From Ciona intestinalis (taxonomy: Eukaryota; Chordata; Ascidiacea; Phlebobranchia; Cionidae), in assembly GCF_000224145.3 (NCBI RefSeq), contig NC_020172.2:501001-565000 (forward strand): a stretch of DNA of 64,000 nt, in the 5' to 3' direction. Below are positions 44,935 to 55,818 of the stretch, in pieces (positions within the stretch are counted from its first letter, which is position 1; the number at the start of each line of letters is the position of its first letter). Made by a program: the position numbers and the translations under genes. Below the pieces are notes generated by a model, which was not told the DNA's origin, ran no database searches, and was given only the letters and a program-made list of their open reading frames with translations.

Positions 44935-46039
44935 ACTTCCTTTAAATTGCTGCACATTATGAAATTTAAATTTCCTGTTATATTCTATGTATCTGTTTGA
45001 GAATATTTGCTTAATATTTAATGTAAGCCATTTGACACATTGAAGCAACGTAAATAAATTCCAGTCTGCAGAATATATAAGATATTGTTCAAAACTAAAA
45101 GTTTGCGCATACACGTGCGACGTGTCATACTCTGCAGACTGGACTGATTTAATGCGTTCGATCTGTTTATACCAGATCCAGTCAAGCGTGAAGCGTCTGA
45201 AACTGGTTTTTCGTTGATAATTCAAACAAAGTACTATATTATAACGTGAAACTTTCAAATATAAAGAAAAATATTGATATTAACGTAAATTGTTTCTTTT
45301 TAAATAATAATATTTCGGAAATTAGCAGTTAAAGTGCAAAAATCACTTGTCACGTGACCTTAGTTTCCTATCTATATGTTTAGATATCTATGGTCACACA
45401 CTGTGGTGTTGTTGCATGATCGATGGGGACGAAACGAAGTGAAAGCAAAATCATCATGATGTTCTTTGGAGTGTATTTTCGCCCCTAATAGCTTAATGTG
45501 GATTTTTACGTCCGCTATTTAAAGGCAGCTATGCAATTTTGTACTTGGTAAACTCTGTGCAATAGTTTAATGCTACGTATCGTAGATATAATTTATTCTT
45601 TGACGTCGCTTCTTTTAGCCTTAGCAAATTCAAACCTACCGAACAGTTGCCGTATGAATATACGATGTGGGAAACGCGTTTGCATCGGGTAATACTCTTC
45701 GATTTAACTGAGAATAATATGAATTAAACCGTATGTTTTTAAAAAATTACTCTACGTGGCGTTTAATATTTTGTTCTTATTCATAAGTGTATCTGCAATG
45801 TTTTTGCTATTAAAAAGTCAAAGTTTAAGATTTCTATACCACAAGATAACCGCTTGATTTACTGAAAACAACTAATCATTCATTCCTTGGAGATTTTCTT
45901 AAGTTTGTGGTTTGTGTATTTATTTTGTTCTTTCGATAGGTTTTACTGTTTAGTTTTATATTAGGACTGGCTGTTTTGGAAATTAACATTTTAACATACT
46001 GTAGGCTATAGTTTTTCGGTATATTAGGCATCGCCGTTG

Positions 46040-46095
46040 ATAGCGTTTTCTTAAATTAACGACAAAAAATAGCGTTTTCTTAAATTAACGACAAG
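46040..46095. repeat. Tandem duplication (29-bp period)
   Basis: TAGCGTTTTCTTAAATTAAC + GACAA occurs twice with a 29-bp period, about 210 bp upstream of IFT70. Confidence 0.9.
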
Positions 46096-46303
46096 CTTTT
46101 TTATTAGAAACTATTTGAAAGCTGCAAACTTTTAGTTGTAGACAAGCATACTATTAACTTCTAGTTGATTGTGTTTTTCCTTGCGTTGCTAGTTTGCTAA
46201 TAAAGGCAATATATGCATCATTAAATATTCAATTTTCTGTGTGCAGAAGCTACTTTTAATATTTTTAGTCTTGCATCTTGTGCTATTTAAATTTGGCTTC
46301 AAA

Positions 46304-48265
46304 ATGAATATGCTTGGAATTAAAGACGGGGAGTACACCTCAACAATTTATAAGAAAATTCGAGATGGGAATTACGCAAGTGCCATTGAAATCCTCAACA
46401 TGGAATTGCAAAAACAGCCACAGTTACGAGCAACCATTTCCCTGCTTGCTTATTGCTATTACCATAGTCAGGACTTTATAAATGCTGCTGAGTATTACAA
46501 CCAACTTACCCAACTTTGTCCTGAGGTGGATGATTATAAATTGTATTATGTCATGTCTTTGTACAAAGGGGGTGACTTTCAAACAGCAATGAAAGCTTCA
46601 TTTGGTATTGAGAATCCTGCTTATTATTCTAAGGTGCAAAAAATTCAAGCTGCAATAAAGTACATGGAAGAAGACTATGCTGGAGCCAAAAGCTTGGTGG
46701 AACAGACTGCTGATGAAGATGACTCAGATAACATAGTTAACATGGGATGTCTATTGTACAAGGAGAACCAGTTTGAAAAGGCTTGCAAAAAGTTTCAGCA
46801 AGCAATCCAAGTGTCGGGATACAAAGCTTCCCTGTCATACAACATGGCCCTGTGCTTTTACCGTCAAAAGCAGTATGCGCCAGCTCTTAAGCATATTGCT
46901 GATGTTATTGAAAAGGGAATTAGAGAACATCCGGAATTAAGTGTTGGCATGACTACAGAGGGTATTGATGTAAGAAGTGTCGGAAACACAGTTCTTTTGA
47001 AAGAAACTGCACTGGTTGAAGCATTTAATTTAAAAGCAGCCATTGAGTATCAATTGAAGAACTATGAAGCAGCAGGGGAGGCACTGACAGACATGCCTCC
47101 TAGATCTGAGGAAGAACTGGACCCTTACACGCTACACAATGTAGCACTGATGAACATGTCAACAAAGGCAACAGAAGGTTTTGAAAAGCTGCAGTTTCTA
47201 CTACAACAGAGTTCTTTTCCATCTGAAACATTCAGTAACCTGTTGCTGTTGTATTTGAAACATGATTACCTTGACTTGGCTGCTGATGTTTTAGCTGAAT
47301 ACAGTGATTACACTTTTAAGTATCTTTCTCCCTACATGTATGAATTCATTGATGCAGTGATCACCAAACAGACCGCACCAGAGGAGGCATTTAGAAAGCT
47401 GGATGAGATGGCCAGTCGTCACATTGACACTCTGCGAAAACTCACTAAACAAGTGCAGGAAGCTAGAGATTTGCATGATGAAGCTTCGGTCAAAAAGGCA
47501 GTCAATGAATATGATGAAGCAATTGAGCAATACATCCCTGTGTTGATGCAGCAAGCCAAGATCTACTGGGATAGAGAGAATTATGCAGCTGTTGAAAGAA
47601 TCTTCCGGAAATCAGTGGAGTTCTGCAACGAGCATGAAGCATGGAGGTTGAATGTGGCTCATGTGCTTTTCATGCAAGATAACAAGTTCAAAGAAGCAGT
47701 TGGGTTTTACGAACCAATTGTGAAAAAGCATTACGATAGTATTCTAGATGTGGAAGCAGTGGTGCTTGCTAATCTGTGTGTCTCCTACATTATGACCAGC
47801 CAAAATGAAGAGGCTGAAGATCTCATGAGGAAAATAGAAAAAGAGGAAGAGCAGATGTCGTATGATGATCCTGATCGTAAAGTCTTCCACCTGTGCACAG
47901 TCAACATTGTCATTGGGACATTATACTGCGCCAAGACCAACTTCGATTTTGGAATTTCACGCGTGATAAAAAGCTTGGAGCCTTACAACCGTAAGCTTGG
48001 CGTTGACACGTGGTTTTACGCTAAGCGTTGCATACTTTCACTGCTGGAAGCGCTCGGAAAGCAGATGCTAATCCTACGTGATGCTGCCATTCACGACGTG
48101 GTACAGTTCCTGGAGCACTGCGAACTGCATGGACGCGATATTGTTGCCTCGAACGCGCCGCCGTCATTCGGAGACGCACCGAAAGTCCCTGACGGCAAAA
48201 ACACAGTCTCGTATGAGGCGAGGCTCTTGAAAGCGGTGTTTATGGAGTATATGGGCTGGCCTTGA
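46304..48265 (+). CDS. TTC30A: IFT70 / TTC30 intraflagellar transport protein, intronless coding region
   Basis: The 653-residue frame from the ATG at 46304 is a full-length IFT70/TTC30 protein (human 665). IFT70 is a TPR superhelix in the IFT-B complex that moves tubulin and other cargo along cilia. Highly conserved blocks include MTTEG.DVRSVGNT, ALVEAFNLKAAIEYQL, TKQVQEAR, KKAVNEYDE and ANLCVSYIMTSQNEEAE. The frame is open for 21 more codons upstream from a GTG at 46241, but those encode a Leu/Phe-rich stretch foreign to the family. A clear acceptor (GTGCAG, ending 46246) lies inside it, so it is 5' untranslated sequence. A second Met (46310) is also possible. The upstream acceptor means either a 5'UTR intron or trans-splicing. 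Vertebrate TTC30 genes are also intronless in their coding region. Confidence 0.96.
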   Translation: MNMLGIKDGEYTSTIYKKIRDGNYASAIEILNMELQKQPQLRATISLLAYCYYHSQDFINAAEYYNQLTQLCPEVDDYKLYYVMSLYKGGDFQTAMKASFGIENPAYYSKVQKIQAAIKYMEEDYAGAKSLVEQTADEDDSDNIVNMGCLLYKENQFEKACKKFQQAIQVSGYKASLSYNMALCFYRQKQYAPALKHIADVIEKGIREHPELSVGMTTEGIDVRSVGNTVLLKETALVEAFNLKAAIEYQLKNYEAAGEALTDMPPRSEEELDPYTLHNVALMNMSTKATEGFEKLQFLLQQSSFPSETFSNLLLLYLKHDYLDLAADVLAEYSDYTFKYLSPYMYEFIDAVITKQTAPEEAFRKLDEMASRHIDTLRKLTKQVQEARDLHDEASVKKAVNEYDEAIEQYIPVLMQQAKIYWDRENYAAVERIFRKSVEFCNEHEAWRLNVAHVLFMQDNKFKEAVGFYEPIVKKHYDSILDVEAVVLANLCVSYIMTSQNEEAEDLMRKIEKEEEQMSYDDPDRKVFHLCTVNIVIGTLYCAKTNFDFGISRVIKSLEPYNRKLGVDTWFYAKRCILSLLEALGKQMLILRDAAIHDVVQFLEHCELHGRDIVASNAPPSFGDAPKVPDGKNTVSYEARLLKAVFMEYMGWP

Positions 48266-49399
48266 GTTTTACTTAAAAAAGGTTGCGAACTTTACTGTGT
48301 TCCATTTGGTGTTATCGTTCAAGCCACCGTTCTCTGTACAGATTAGATTTTCTTTCATTACAGTGATATAACGTCTATGTAAACTTCGTATATTATTGAA
48401 CATCTTGTTCGTGATCTCAGCTTCCACTAGACATTTATTTTAGTTTTACAAATATTATTATATGATAAACGCCGCTACACGAATTACGCACTCGTACTTT
48501 CAGCAAAAGAAACGAAATCCAAAATGATCCGATACTTATATATACAGCATGTGATCAATCGTTCGTGCAGTTACCCTCTTTTTAGACGCGTTTTCGGCAT
48601 ATACGTTTATTAAAAATATTACATTTGCTATATACTTGTACCGAGAGTCCCATAGTTTATATGATGGCGTATTTACTACATACCAGAGTCGATGCAGTAT
48701 CATACGCAGAGGTAAGTTTAACGAACAGTTTCTATGGTAGATGATTATGTATTTATTTTATTATCTAGATTAGCTATCAGCTCTATAATTTATTTGTAAG
48801 ACCATATAACCAGAATACTATGATATAACATAGTCTTACGTACGTTCAGTGTGCTGCATATAGTGGCATAAGTTTGCCTTTTAAGCACCCGGTATAAATA
48901 AGAAGTTCTACGGGTGCTCATTAGGTTAAACGAACAGTTATAATTTGCACGTCTTTTAATACCACGTGTTACATTGCGATTACTGTTACTTTACTAGGTT
49001 TAAAGCAAGCCCCGAAAACAAATATCTGGATCATATTGTATTATAAAACATTTGTATTATAAAATATATATGGTCCATATCAAAGAAATTAAGATTGGTT
49101 TTAATCTCTCTGGTCCATACTGTTTTGTGAATTAGCTCGGGTTAAAATATGTTCAGATCGCATCCGCTTGGTGACGTACGTAGTACGCACGCGTGTTTAA
49201 AAAGAAAGAAGGTGAATGTGTTTATGTGACGAAAACAAGTTATAAAGGTTGCAGGTTTGTTGTGAAACACTTGGGTATGTAATGTAATGTAACGTATAAA
49301 TAATTAAAATACGTAGGAAACTAAGACAGAAAGAATCGTTTGTTTCAAGAAACTGGTGATTCAGATGTGATAGATTGATACAGGCTATGTACAGTTTCG
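48266..49399. other. 1.1-kb spacer, no gene seen
   Basis: AT-rich intergenic DNA between IFT70 and LYRM2. CACCCGGTATAAATAAGAAG followed by CTACGGGTGC near 48887-48920 forms a short inverted pair. Nothing else was recognised. Confidence 0.5.
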
Positions 49400-49660
49400 A
49401 TGGCGAGTAAAATCCCTGTTTGTACGCTAACGCTGAAACAGTTTATGCGAAGACAAGAAGTACTTACTCTTTATCGAGACATTTTACGCACAGTTTACAA
49501 GCTAGATAATAAAACAGATCGTATTTATTTTCTCACATGGACAAAAGAGGAATTTACGAAATACAAAACGTTAACGGACGACGAAGTTACACGATTTCAC
49601 ATTAACAGGGGGAAAACTACATTAAAAAACTTTACTAAGTCTATGAATTTGAGCCAATAG
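49400..49660 (+). CDS. LYRM2: LYR-motif protein 2
   Basis: An 86-residue intact frame of the LYRM (Complex1_LYR) family, the same size as vertebrate LYRM2 (88). TLTLKQFMRRQEVLTLYR matches the LYRM2 N-terminus, with the Leu-Tyr-Arg motif at residues 24-26 and a conserved Phe near residue 65-77. LYR proteins are small mitochondrial three-helix adaptors, several of which bind acyl-ACP and help assemble respiratory complexes; LYRM2 has been linked to complex I. The gene has no intron. Its TAG stop is only 20 bp before the ATG of the next gene on the same strand, and there is no poly(A) signal between them. This is strong evidence for a shared pre-mRNA resolved by spliced-leader trans-splicing, a known feature of tunicates. 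Confidence 0.93.
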   Translation: MASKIPVCTLTLKQFMRRQEVLTLYRDILRTVYKLDNKTDRIYFLTWTKEEFTKYKTLTDDEVTRFHINRGKTTLKNFTKSMNLSQ

Positions 49661-49680
49661 ACTTGCTTAGATTATATAAG
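49661..49680 (+). promoter_or_regulatory. 20-bp intercistronic spacer with candidate trans-splice acceptors
   Basis: The entire gap between the LYRM2 stop and the CAMLG ATG is 20 bases. It holds TTGCTTAG (AG ending 49670 region) and TATAAG directly before the ATG; either AG could accept a spliced leader. No AATAAA is present. Confidence 0.5.
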
Positions 49681-50376
49681 ATGTCCGTGGACAAAGTTAA
49701 AATGCGTTCGGAAACAAGAAGACGAAGATTGCTTGAAAATAAAGGAAATAGGATGAAGAGGATACTCGGAGATGAAATGATCACCGCTTCCAAAGAAGAA
49801 GAGAGCAGCCTAAATGAAAATGATAATTTATCTCCTACAAAAACAGAGTCTGATTCTTCTGTTCTGGATTATCAGAGTATAATACACAGAATTAAGGAAG
49901 AAAATGATAATAAACCTATTGTAGCAGAAGAATCACAGCATGAAATTATGAATAATTGTAAACACACTAACTGTGTTACCCCTACTTTAACTACAGAGCC
50001 CACAGTAGTGTCCAACAAGCAAGATGTTCAAATCGATAATTTTAAAACACAAGCAAGCCTGCTTTGTTTAGCATCTGGGGTGTTTGTGTGTCTGTGTTTT
50101 CTTGTCTTAAAACCCCAAAATATTTCTTTTCCTTTTGGTTACTTTATAACAGAAGTCATTATTGCAATGCTCTATCCAAACTGTTTTGCATTTCGTGGGA
50201 ATTTTTTTTCAGCGTTGGTCACAATTTTATTAAAACGAATAAGTTTTTCTGAAGAAACTGCAGCTAGGCTTAACCAGTTGCTTAGCTGTGCACAAATATG
50301 TACGCTTCACTTCTGCCTATATTGCTTTGGATTTTTTGTAACACACAGGTTTTTGATTGATATGAATGTAATGTAA
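49681..50376 (+). CDS. CAMLG: CAMLG / GET2-like receptor for tail-anchored proteins
   Basis: The frame from the ATG at 49681 gives 231 residues without introns. An N-terminal basic motif RRRRLLENKGNRMKRILG (13-30) is the GET2/CAML hallmark that docks the GET3/TRC40 ATPase. A long acidic, low-complexity linker follows, then three hydrophobic segments (about 125-143, 151-165 and 204-221), matching the three-helix CAML topology in the ER membrane. With WRB/GET1, CAML inserts tail-anchored proteins. The human protein is 296 residues; this one has a shorter linker. The frame is open upstream to 49663, but no ATG precedes 49681. It is the probable second cistron after LYRM2. AATAAA at 50496-50501 is the likely poly(A) signal. 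Sequence conservation outside the motif is weak, so identity rests on motif plus topology. Confidence 0.8.
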   Translation: MSVDKVKMRSETRRRRLLENKGNRMKRILGDEMITASKEEESSLNENDNLSPTKTESDSSVLDYQSIIHRIKEENDNKPIVAEESQHEIMNNCKHTNCVTPTLTTEPTVVSNKQDVQIDNFKTQASLLCLASGVFVCLCFLVLKPQNISFPFGYFITEVIIAMLYPNCFAFRGNFFSALVTILLKRISFSEETAARLNQLLSCAQICTLHFCLYCFGFFVTHRFLIDMNVM

Positions 50377-50495
50377 AGTCCTAGTTGTGCCGTATTAACA
50401 ATTTGTGTTTTATTAAGAGACTCTGTTTAAAACATCAAAATACTTTTTCAAAATTTAACATTGTTATCATTTTATGAAACATATTTACATGTTCA

Positions 50496-50501
50496 AATAA
50501 A
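50496..50501 (+). terminator. Poly(A) signal of CAMLG
   Basis: AATAAA lies 120 bp after the CAMLG stop codon and before the ZNF622 acceptor at 50699. Confidence 0.65.
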
Positions 50502-50716
50502 CTGTTTTGGTCAATTTATATATGAATTGTACAACGTATAAAAATACAACTAAAACTGTTACCTTATATTACTGTCAATAACCACACCTTCCCTAAAAAT
50601 ATAAGAGTCATATTATGCTCAAATTATTCAGAAATTTATAGTAATTGTTCAGTTTGTTTGTCGATATTTATGCATATTATTGTTATTTTGCTTTCAGGTT
50701 TTATTTAAGGGCGAAA

Positions 50717-53700
50717 ATGTCGCAAAGTGCATTCACATGCATTACGTGTCATGTGGCATTTGTCGATGCCGACATGCAAAGGACGCATTATAAGTGTGAT
50801 TGGCATCGTTATAATTTAAAACGTAAAGTAGTGGCTTTGCCTCCTGTCTCCAGAGAGAGTTTTAACGAAAAAGTTGCAGCTCAAAAAGCTCAGGTAAGAA
50901 GTTTAGTGGAGAATGTACCATGTACTATATATATTTGTTTTGTTAGAAATTTGTTTTAGCATTTATTGTATTGACACCATTTTATTAATCTGACTAGTAT
51001 AGCCTACTCTTAGTGGGTATAGGCCTTCTGAATTTAAAAAACAAATCTTTGGTGGCCTGGCCAAAATGTAGTTACACTCATAGTCCATTAATGATAAGTC
51101 TGGTTAATGCAGTAAATTATGGATCTGCCTAAATATAAAGACTCATAAAACAGCATGTTACGCAAAGCACCCATTGAACATCTACGTTAGTGGCCTACTT
51201 TTACAATTCTTACAACATTTACAGGTTGCTACAAACAAATCAAAGGAAAACATTGTTGGCTTCTCATGTAAAGTTTGTTCAAGAAAATTCAATTCGTTTA
51301 ATTCTTACAACAATCACTTAAAGTCAAAGAAGCACCAGGAAGCTGAAAGCAAAGAGATTGAAATTTTAAAGAAAAAGTTACAGAAAGATAAAGGTATTTA
51401 TTGGAAGCACTCTATCTGATAAAATGAAATATTAATAGTTTTTTTATAGGTAGTTTTTAATGATAAGCCTGATGTTAAGTTTATTTTTTAAACCTTTATG
51501 CATATTACTTCTACAGTTTTAAAACTGTAAAGCAAGAAACAAAATAAACAGTTTGTGTTTGAACTAGAAGACCTTTGTTTTTGGTAGTCCTACCAGTTTC
51601 TCAGTTTGGTGTCAAGGTTTAAATCACATTCGATATTAGTGTTTCAGTGTATTTGCACTACTTAATTTCTCTAGTTAATTGACTTGTGCTTGTTGTGTTC
51701 ACAGAACTTTCACATGAAGAAGAGTCAGAGGAACAGATTGCGTTTAACAAAGCAGTGATTGATGCACGAAATAAATTACAACAACCTGATATCATTAGTT
51801 CCGCAGAACCGAAACCAACTAAGAAGTAAGTCTCATACGTATAAGTGCCAACCATTTTAAAATGCAGGATATTTTACGCGCATTCTTCTAAAACAAATTT
51901 GGTTTTAACGTTGATTGATTAATGCAGTGCAGATATGCTGAGTTATTATATCTAATTTTTTACTTTTAATTAAAAAATTGCACAAAGAAACACTGGACTG
52001 GTCACCCTAATTTACTGACGTTGCGATTCATTACTTTTCAAAAAGCAAATTCATAACAAACTAAAAGTAGTTAAAAAAAGTCATGCTGATTGCTGACTTA
52101 CCTTTTAGTCACTTTTTTCATTTTTAATATTAATTGGTCTTCACGTGCAACAATATTGCAATAGCATGTCAGCCGGGGCCCAGCTCAATTTTTAGTTGTG
52201 CGTAAAAAATGAGACAAGCTAAGTTTAGTTGTGGTAAAAAAAGGACAAGTGAATTTTATATTCTGAAGTGCTATTTTTTATTTGAATGAATATTTTTATT
52301 CTCACTCAGATTCAACAAAGATGACAACCCACGGCTCCGATGGTACAGGAAACAAGTAAAAGCAATTGAGGAGAATGATAGAAACAAAGAAGAAGAGGAG
52401 GATGAGGAATGTGATGAGGAGTGGGAGGATTTGAGCGATGATGACACAATAGGTGAATTGACAAGCTTCATGATGTCTTTGTTTTAATTGTTTACACTTA
52501 CAACTGTAGCTTCATGCAAGGTAAAAGTATTCACCTTAGCACAGTTGCTGGCTTGTAGACAAGAGGATATGAATTTGAGGCTTAATGCTGTCACCATTAG
52601 GGGCAAAACTTAATTACGGCAATTTCTCCAACCCTTAATAAATGGTTCAAATTGTCAGCCATATGGAAGCAAAATCCTAAAAGTAAAGTCCCCTACGTTC
52701 TACCAACTTACATAGGTGGTATCTTGTAAGCAGGCATAAGTAGAAAAAAGAATGTCCATGTTATAGAGACTGTTGATGCCCAACCACGCGAAGATAAATA
52801 ACTTACATAACATTCATAAACTTTATAAGAATTTAAAAAAATATTCAAGCAACACCTTCATCATATAAAACATCTTTATTAGAAGGAGATGACTCAGAAC
52901 AGGGCGATACCGAATCTCAAACTGAATCCACATGCACGGATACCTCATCTCTGGCTGGGGTTTTCGCCAGGTAAGACATTTTTAATTTTTTTTATTTTAG
53001 TGTGTTAATTAATTATGTAATTTGTCTTATGACTTGTGTTGCAACAAAAATATATTCTCATATAGATATTTCTGCCATAAACAACCAAAAAATGGCAGAA
53101 TTTTTGACACATTTTAATAAATTATTACAAGTTAACATCTATCACACTTAAATTATGTTGCTCCCAAAAACTCTTGTTTTAAAATCATTGTTTCTACCAA
53201 ACCGCAAAAATGGATGAACTTTTCAACACATTTTAGTTGGTGTATCTTAAATCATATTTTTTTACTTAACCAATCAGATACATTTCTTTCATCTTTCAGT
53301 GTGAAGTTAGATTCAGACGCAGATGTGGAATCTCTTGCATCGCAAGGAAATCGGACCCAGAAATTAATCGGATCTACAGAGTGTTTGTTTTGCTGCAGAA
53401 AATCAACCAACGTTGAAAACAATGTCACTCACATGTCGCGTGCTCATGGATTTTTTGTACCAGAGCTTCAATACCTTACCAACCTAGAAGGACTCCTCAG
53501 TTACTTAGGCATGTGGTTTGTATATATGTTTTTTGGTTAAAAAGTATGGAAACTGAACCTATTTGTTGTTTTTTTTACTATTGGAATAGTTTTTAGACCA
53601 ACACTAATTTCATGTAGGCACCTAAAAATGACAGCTTTATACTGTTGCTGGCTGTGTGATTAAATTTTATTGTAATTTGTTTTTTATTTAAGAAAACAAA

Positions 53701-55818
53701 GAGTATTACCTCATTTGAGCGAGTTGTTTACCGTAATACGTACATTGAGTGTAATAATTGCAACAACATAATTAAAATTATGACATAACATGTTTACTTC
53801 ATTATTGTTTTGTGATGTAACAATCAATAAGCTTATTTTTATATGTACCTATGCTATACCACTCTTTGGGTAAAAGTAATTGTCAGTTTAAAATATAACA
53901 ACAAAATTTTTATGTCTTTAATTCCACAATGTCACTTTGTATGCTATATCTACAAAGACTACAACTACAATTTGTGCATCGGTGTGGGATCAATAATAGG
54001 GAAATTCCATTTCAGCACATTTATTAAAGTACTAAATAAATGTTTCAAAGTTTACAGAGACAGTTAATTCAAGATAAATTTAAACGAATAAATAACACTC
54101 CTGAATACAAATAAATAAATAAACACAACAAGCTGGTGACGTGCAATTAACTTGCCACGCCTGAACGGACGCATAACATTACGACATCATATACTATAAT
54201 GTGACGAATATAAACACATTATCATTTCACAACTATAGAGAACATCAATGGCTGAGCATAATCTCCTCATTGGGTGTTAAGATTTTTCTGTAGCTAGTTT
54301 ACACCATAGTAAAAAACTAGTATTTAGCATTTCAAATGTCTGTGTTCTTCCTCCAGGTGAAAAGGTGGGTGTGGGCAACGTGTGCTTATGGTGCAACGAA
54401 CGTGGCCATGCATTCTACTCACTACAAGCTGTGCAAACACATATGAGGGACAAGGGACACATGAAAATGCTCTCTGATGGTGATGCTTCACTAGAATATG
54501 CAGATTTTTATGACTTTAGGTAAAAAAATAGCCACAAAAACAAAAAAATGTACACATTACATATTAATCATTTTTTTCCAAATTTTACCACTTTTGTGCA
54601 AAAAGGTAAATTTGGAAATTTGATGTTTTTTAACAAAACTCTTCTGTGATTGTACAAAAGTATAAAATACATAGTAAAATATATATATATATAATGCATA
54701 AAAGTAAAAAGTAAGTTGTTTCACTCCAGCTCAAGTTATCCGGACTTTAATCCTGATGTTGAGGAAGATGAAGAGCTCCCTCAAGTGGCCAGTGATGCAG
54801 ATGAAGAAGATTCTGAGCTCGTGCTGCCCTCTGGTGCTAGGATTGGCCATAGAAGTTTATTAAGGTTGGAAAACTACTTGAAGTATTGAAAATTTGTCAA
54901 AATTATCAAAATCTGAATATATTCACAATGTTTTTTTTAACAAACTGCAGCGAAAAACAGTTTCAAATTGCCTTAAATTGACCGCAAAAAAACTGAATAT
55001 TTTTTATTCTATAAAAAACTTTTGTTATGACTTTAATGTTTTTATACATGTTCAGATACTACCGACAAAACTTCCCACCAGTTGAGCGAGTGAAACAGAA
55101 TAGAGGAAGGATTGATCGACTTATGCACCAGTATCGTGCCATTGGATGGAAGGGTGGTGCAGGTGAGAAACCCACAATCTAGTTTGATATTTTATATAAA
55201 AAAGCCTAATTTTAAACAAAACAAAGGCGTTTTTATACAAATGTTTTGCATTATAGTTTTAAAGAAAATATTGTTATATCCTTTATTATCTAACATAAAA
55301 GCAGCTGGACAGCAAGCATGGGTGAAGAAAGACCTTGTTTGTTGTGTAGTTGGTGTTGGGTAAATTTCCTAAAATTAGGCTATTTTCTTATTTTTTTATA
55401 TTTCTAATAAGTTCCAGCACCTCAGTGGTTAGGAACTTGCATTGTTATCGAAGCTGGATGGGCGTACAGAAGCTAGATGTTTTTTGGCAAGATGCTTAAC
55501 AGACATTGTTCTGCCCATTGGTCACTAAATGGTTTTATCACCCTGGGTGTTTGGATAATGGGCAAACTCTGACCCAAATACCAAGTCTGTGACATGTCAA
55601 CTTGTAGGACCTTACCAACATAAAGAATATTCAATAGAATATTTTTAGTCATTTGATTAATATCAATGGAACTTCTATCTACAGGCATGGTTGCACTGCG
55701 AAAAATGGACAAGGACATGAAGTTTGTGCAACGAATGAAGTCCAAGTTCCAGCAAAAGCTTTCAAGCAACAACAACAAGACAATGATGAAGCATTTGCGA
55801 CCACAGGTTGTCTTCTAA
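50717..55818 (+). CDS. ZNF622: ZNF622 / REI1-type ribosome biogenesis zinc-finger protein, ten exons
   Basis: Exons are 50717-50893, 51225-51393, 51705-51825, 52310-52452, 52883-52970, 53300-53508, 54357-54519, 54730-54864, 55056-55162 and 55685-55818. All are in frame and give 481 residues (human 477). The REI1/ZNF622 family acts in late cytoplasmic 60S maturation. Four C2H2-type fingers are visible: CITCHVAF..HYKCDWH (residues about 7-27), CKVCSRKF..HLKSKKH, CLFCCRKS..HMSRAHGFF and CLWCNERG..HMRDKGH. Acidic linkers separate the pairs. The C-terminus has the conserved LPSGARIGHRSL, YYRQNF and MKSKFQQKL blocks. Exon 6 ends TTAG|GCATGT, a GC-AG intron, because the only nearby GT donor would break the frame. 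A TTTCAG at 50699 precedes the ATG and may be a 5'UTR or trans-splice acceptor. A poly(A) signal lies near 55894. Intron 9 carries a SINE-like repeat. Confidence 0.95.
53509..53510 (+). other. GC 5' splice site of ZNF622 intron 6
   Basis: The coding frame ...TAC TTA G joins to GT GAA AAG at 54357, which requires the intron to begin with GC (GCATGT). A GT four bases later (GTGGTT) gives the wrong phase and an immediate stop. Confidence 0.8.
55405..55565 (+). repeat. Diverged SINE-like repeat
   Basis: CAGCACCTCAGTGGTTAGGA opens like the SINE head, and the end TGTTCTGCCCATTGGTCACT matches the family tail. It lies in ZNF622 intron 9. Confidence 0.5.

Larger units (their letters stand above)
43708..46240. 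other. 2.5-kb stretch with assembly gap, no gene seen
   Basis: Between the EGF gene (reading left) and IFT70 (reading right), so it should hold both promoters. A repetitive AAATTTTACG-rich block lies at 44300-44460 and 50 undetermined bases at 44885-44934. A 29-bp spaced tandem duplication lies at 46040-46095. No coding exon was recognised; the minus frames at 44015-44275 and 44881-45258 have no known features. Confidence 0.5.

Noticed and set aside
44881..45258. 125-codon minus frame ending in X residues
   Set aside because: It runs into the assembly gap; the apparent length is an artefact.
46241..46303. In-frame N-terminal extension of IFT70 from a GTG
   Set aside because: Hydrophobic, absent from the family, and it contains a clear splice acceptor; treated as 5' untranslated.
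54679..54694. TA dinucleotide runs (also near 12690 and 14220)
   Set aside because: Ordinary microsatellites with no further structure.
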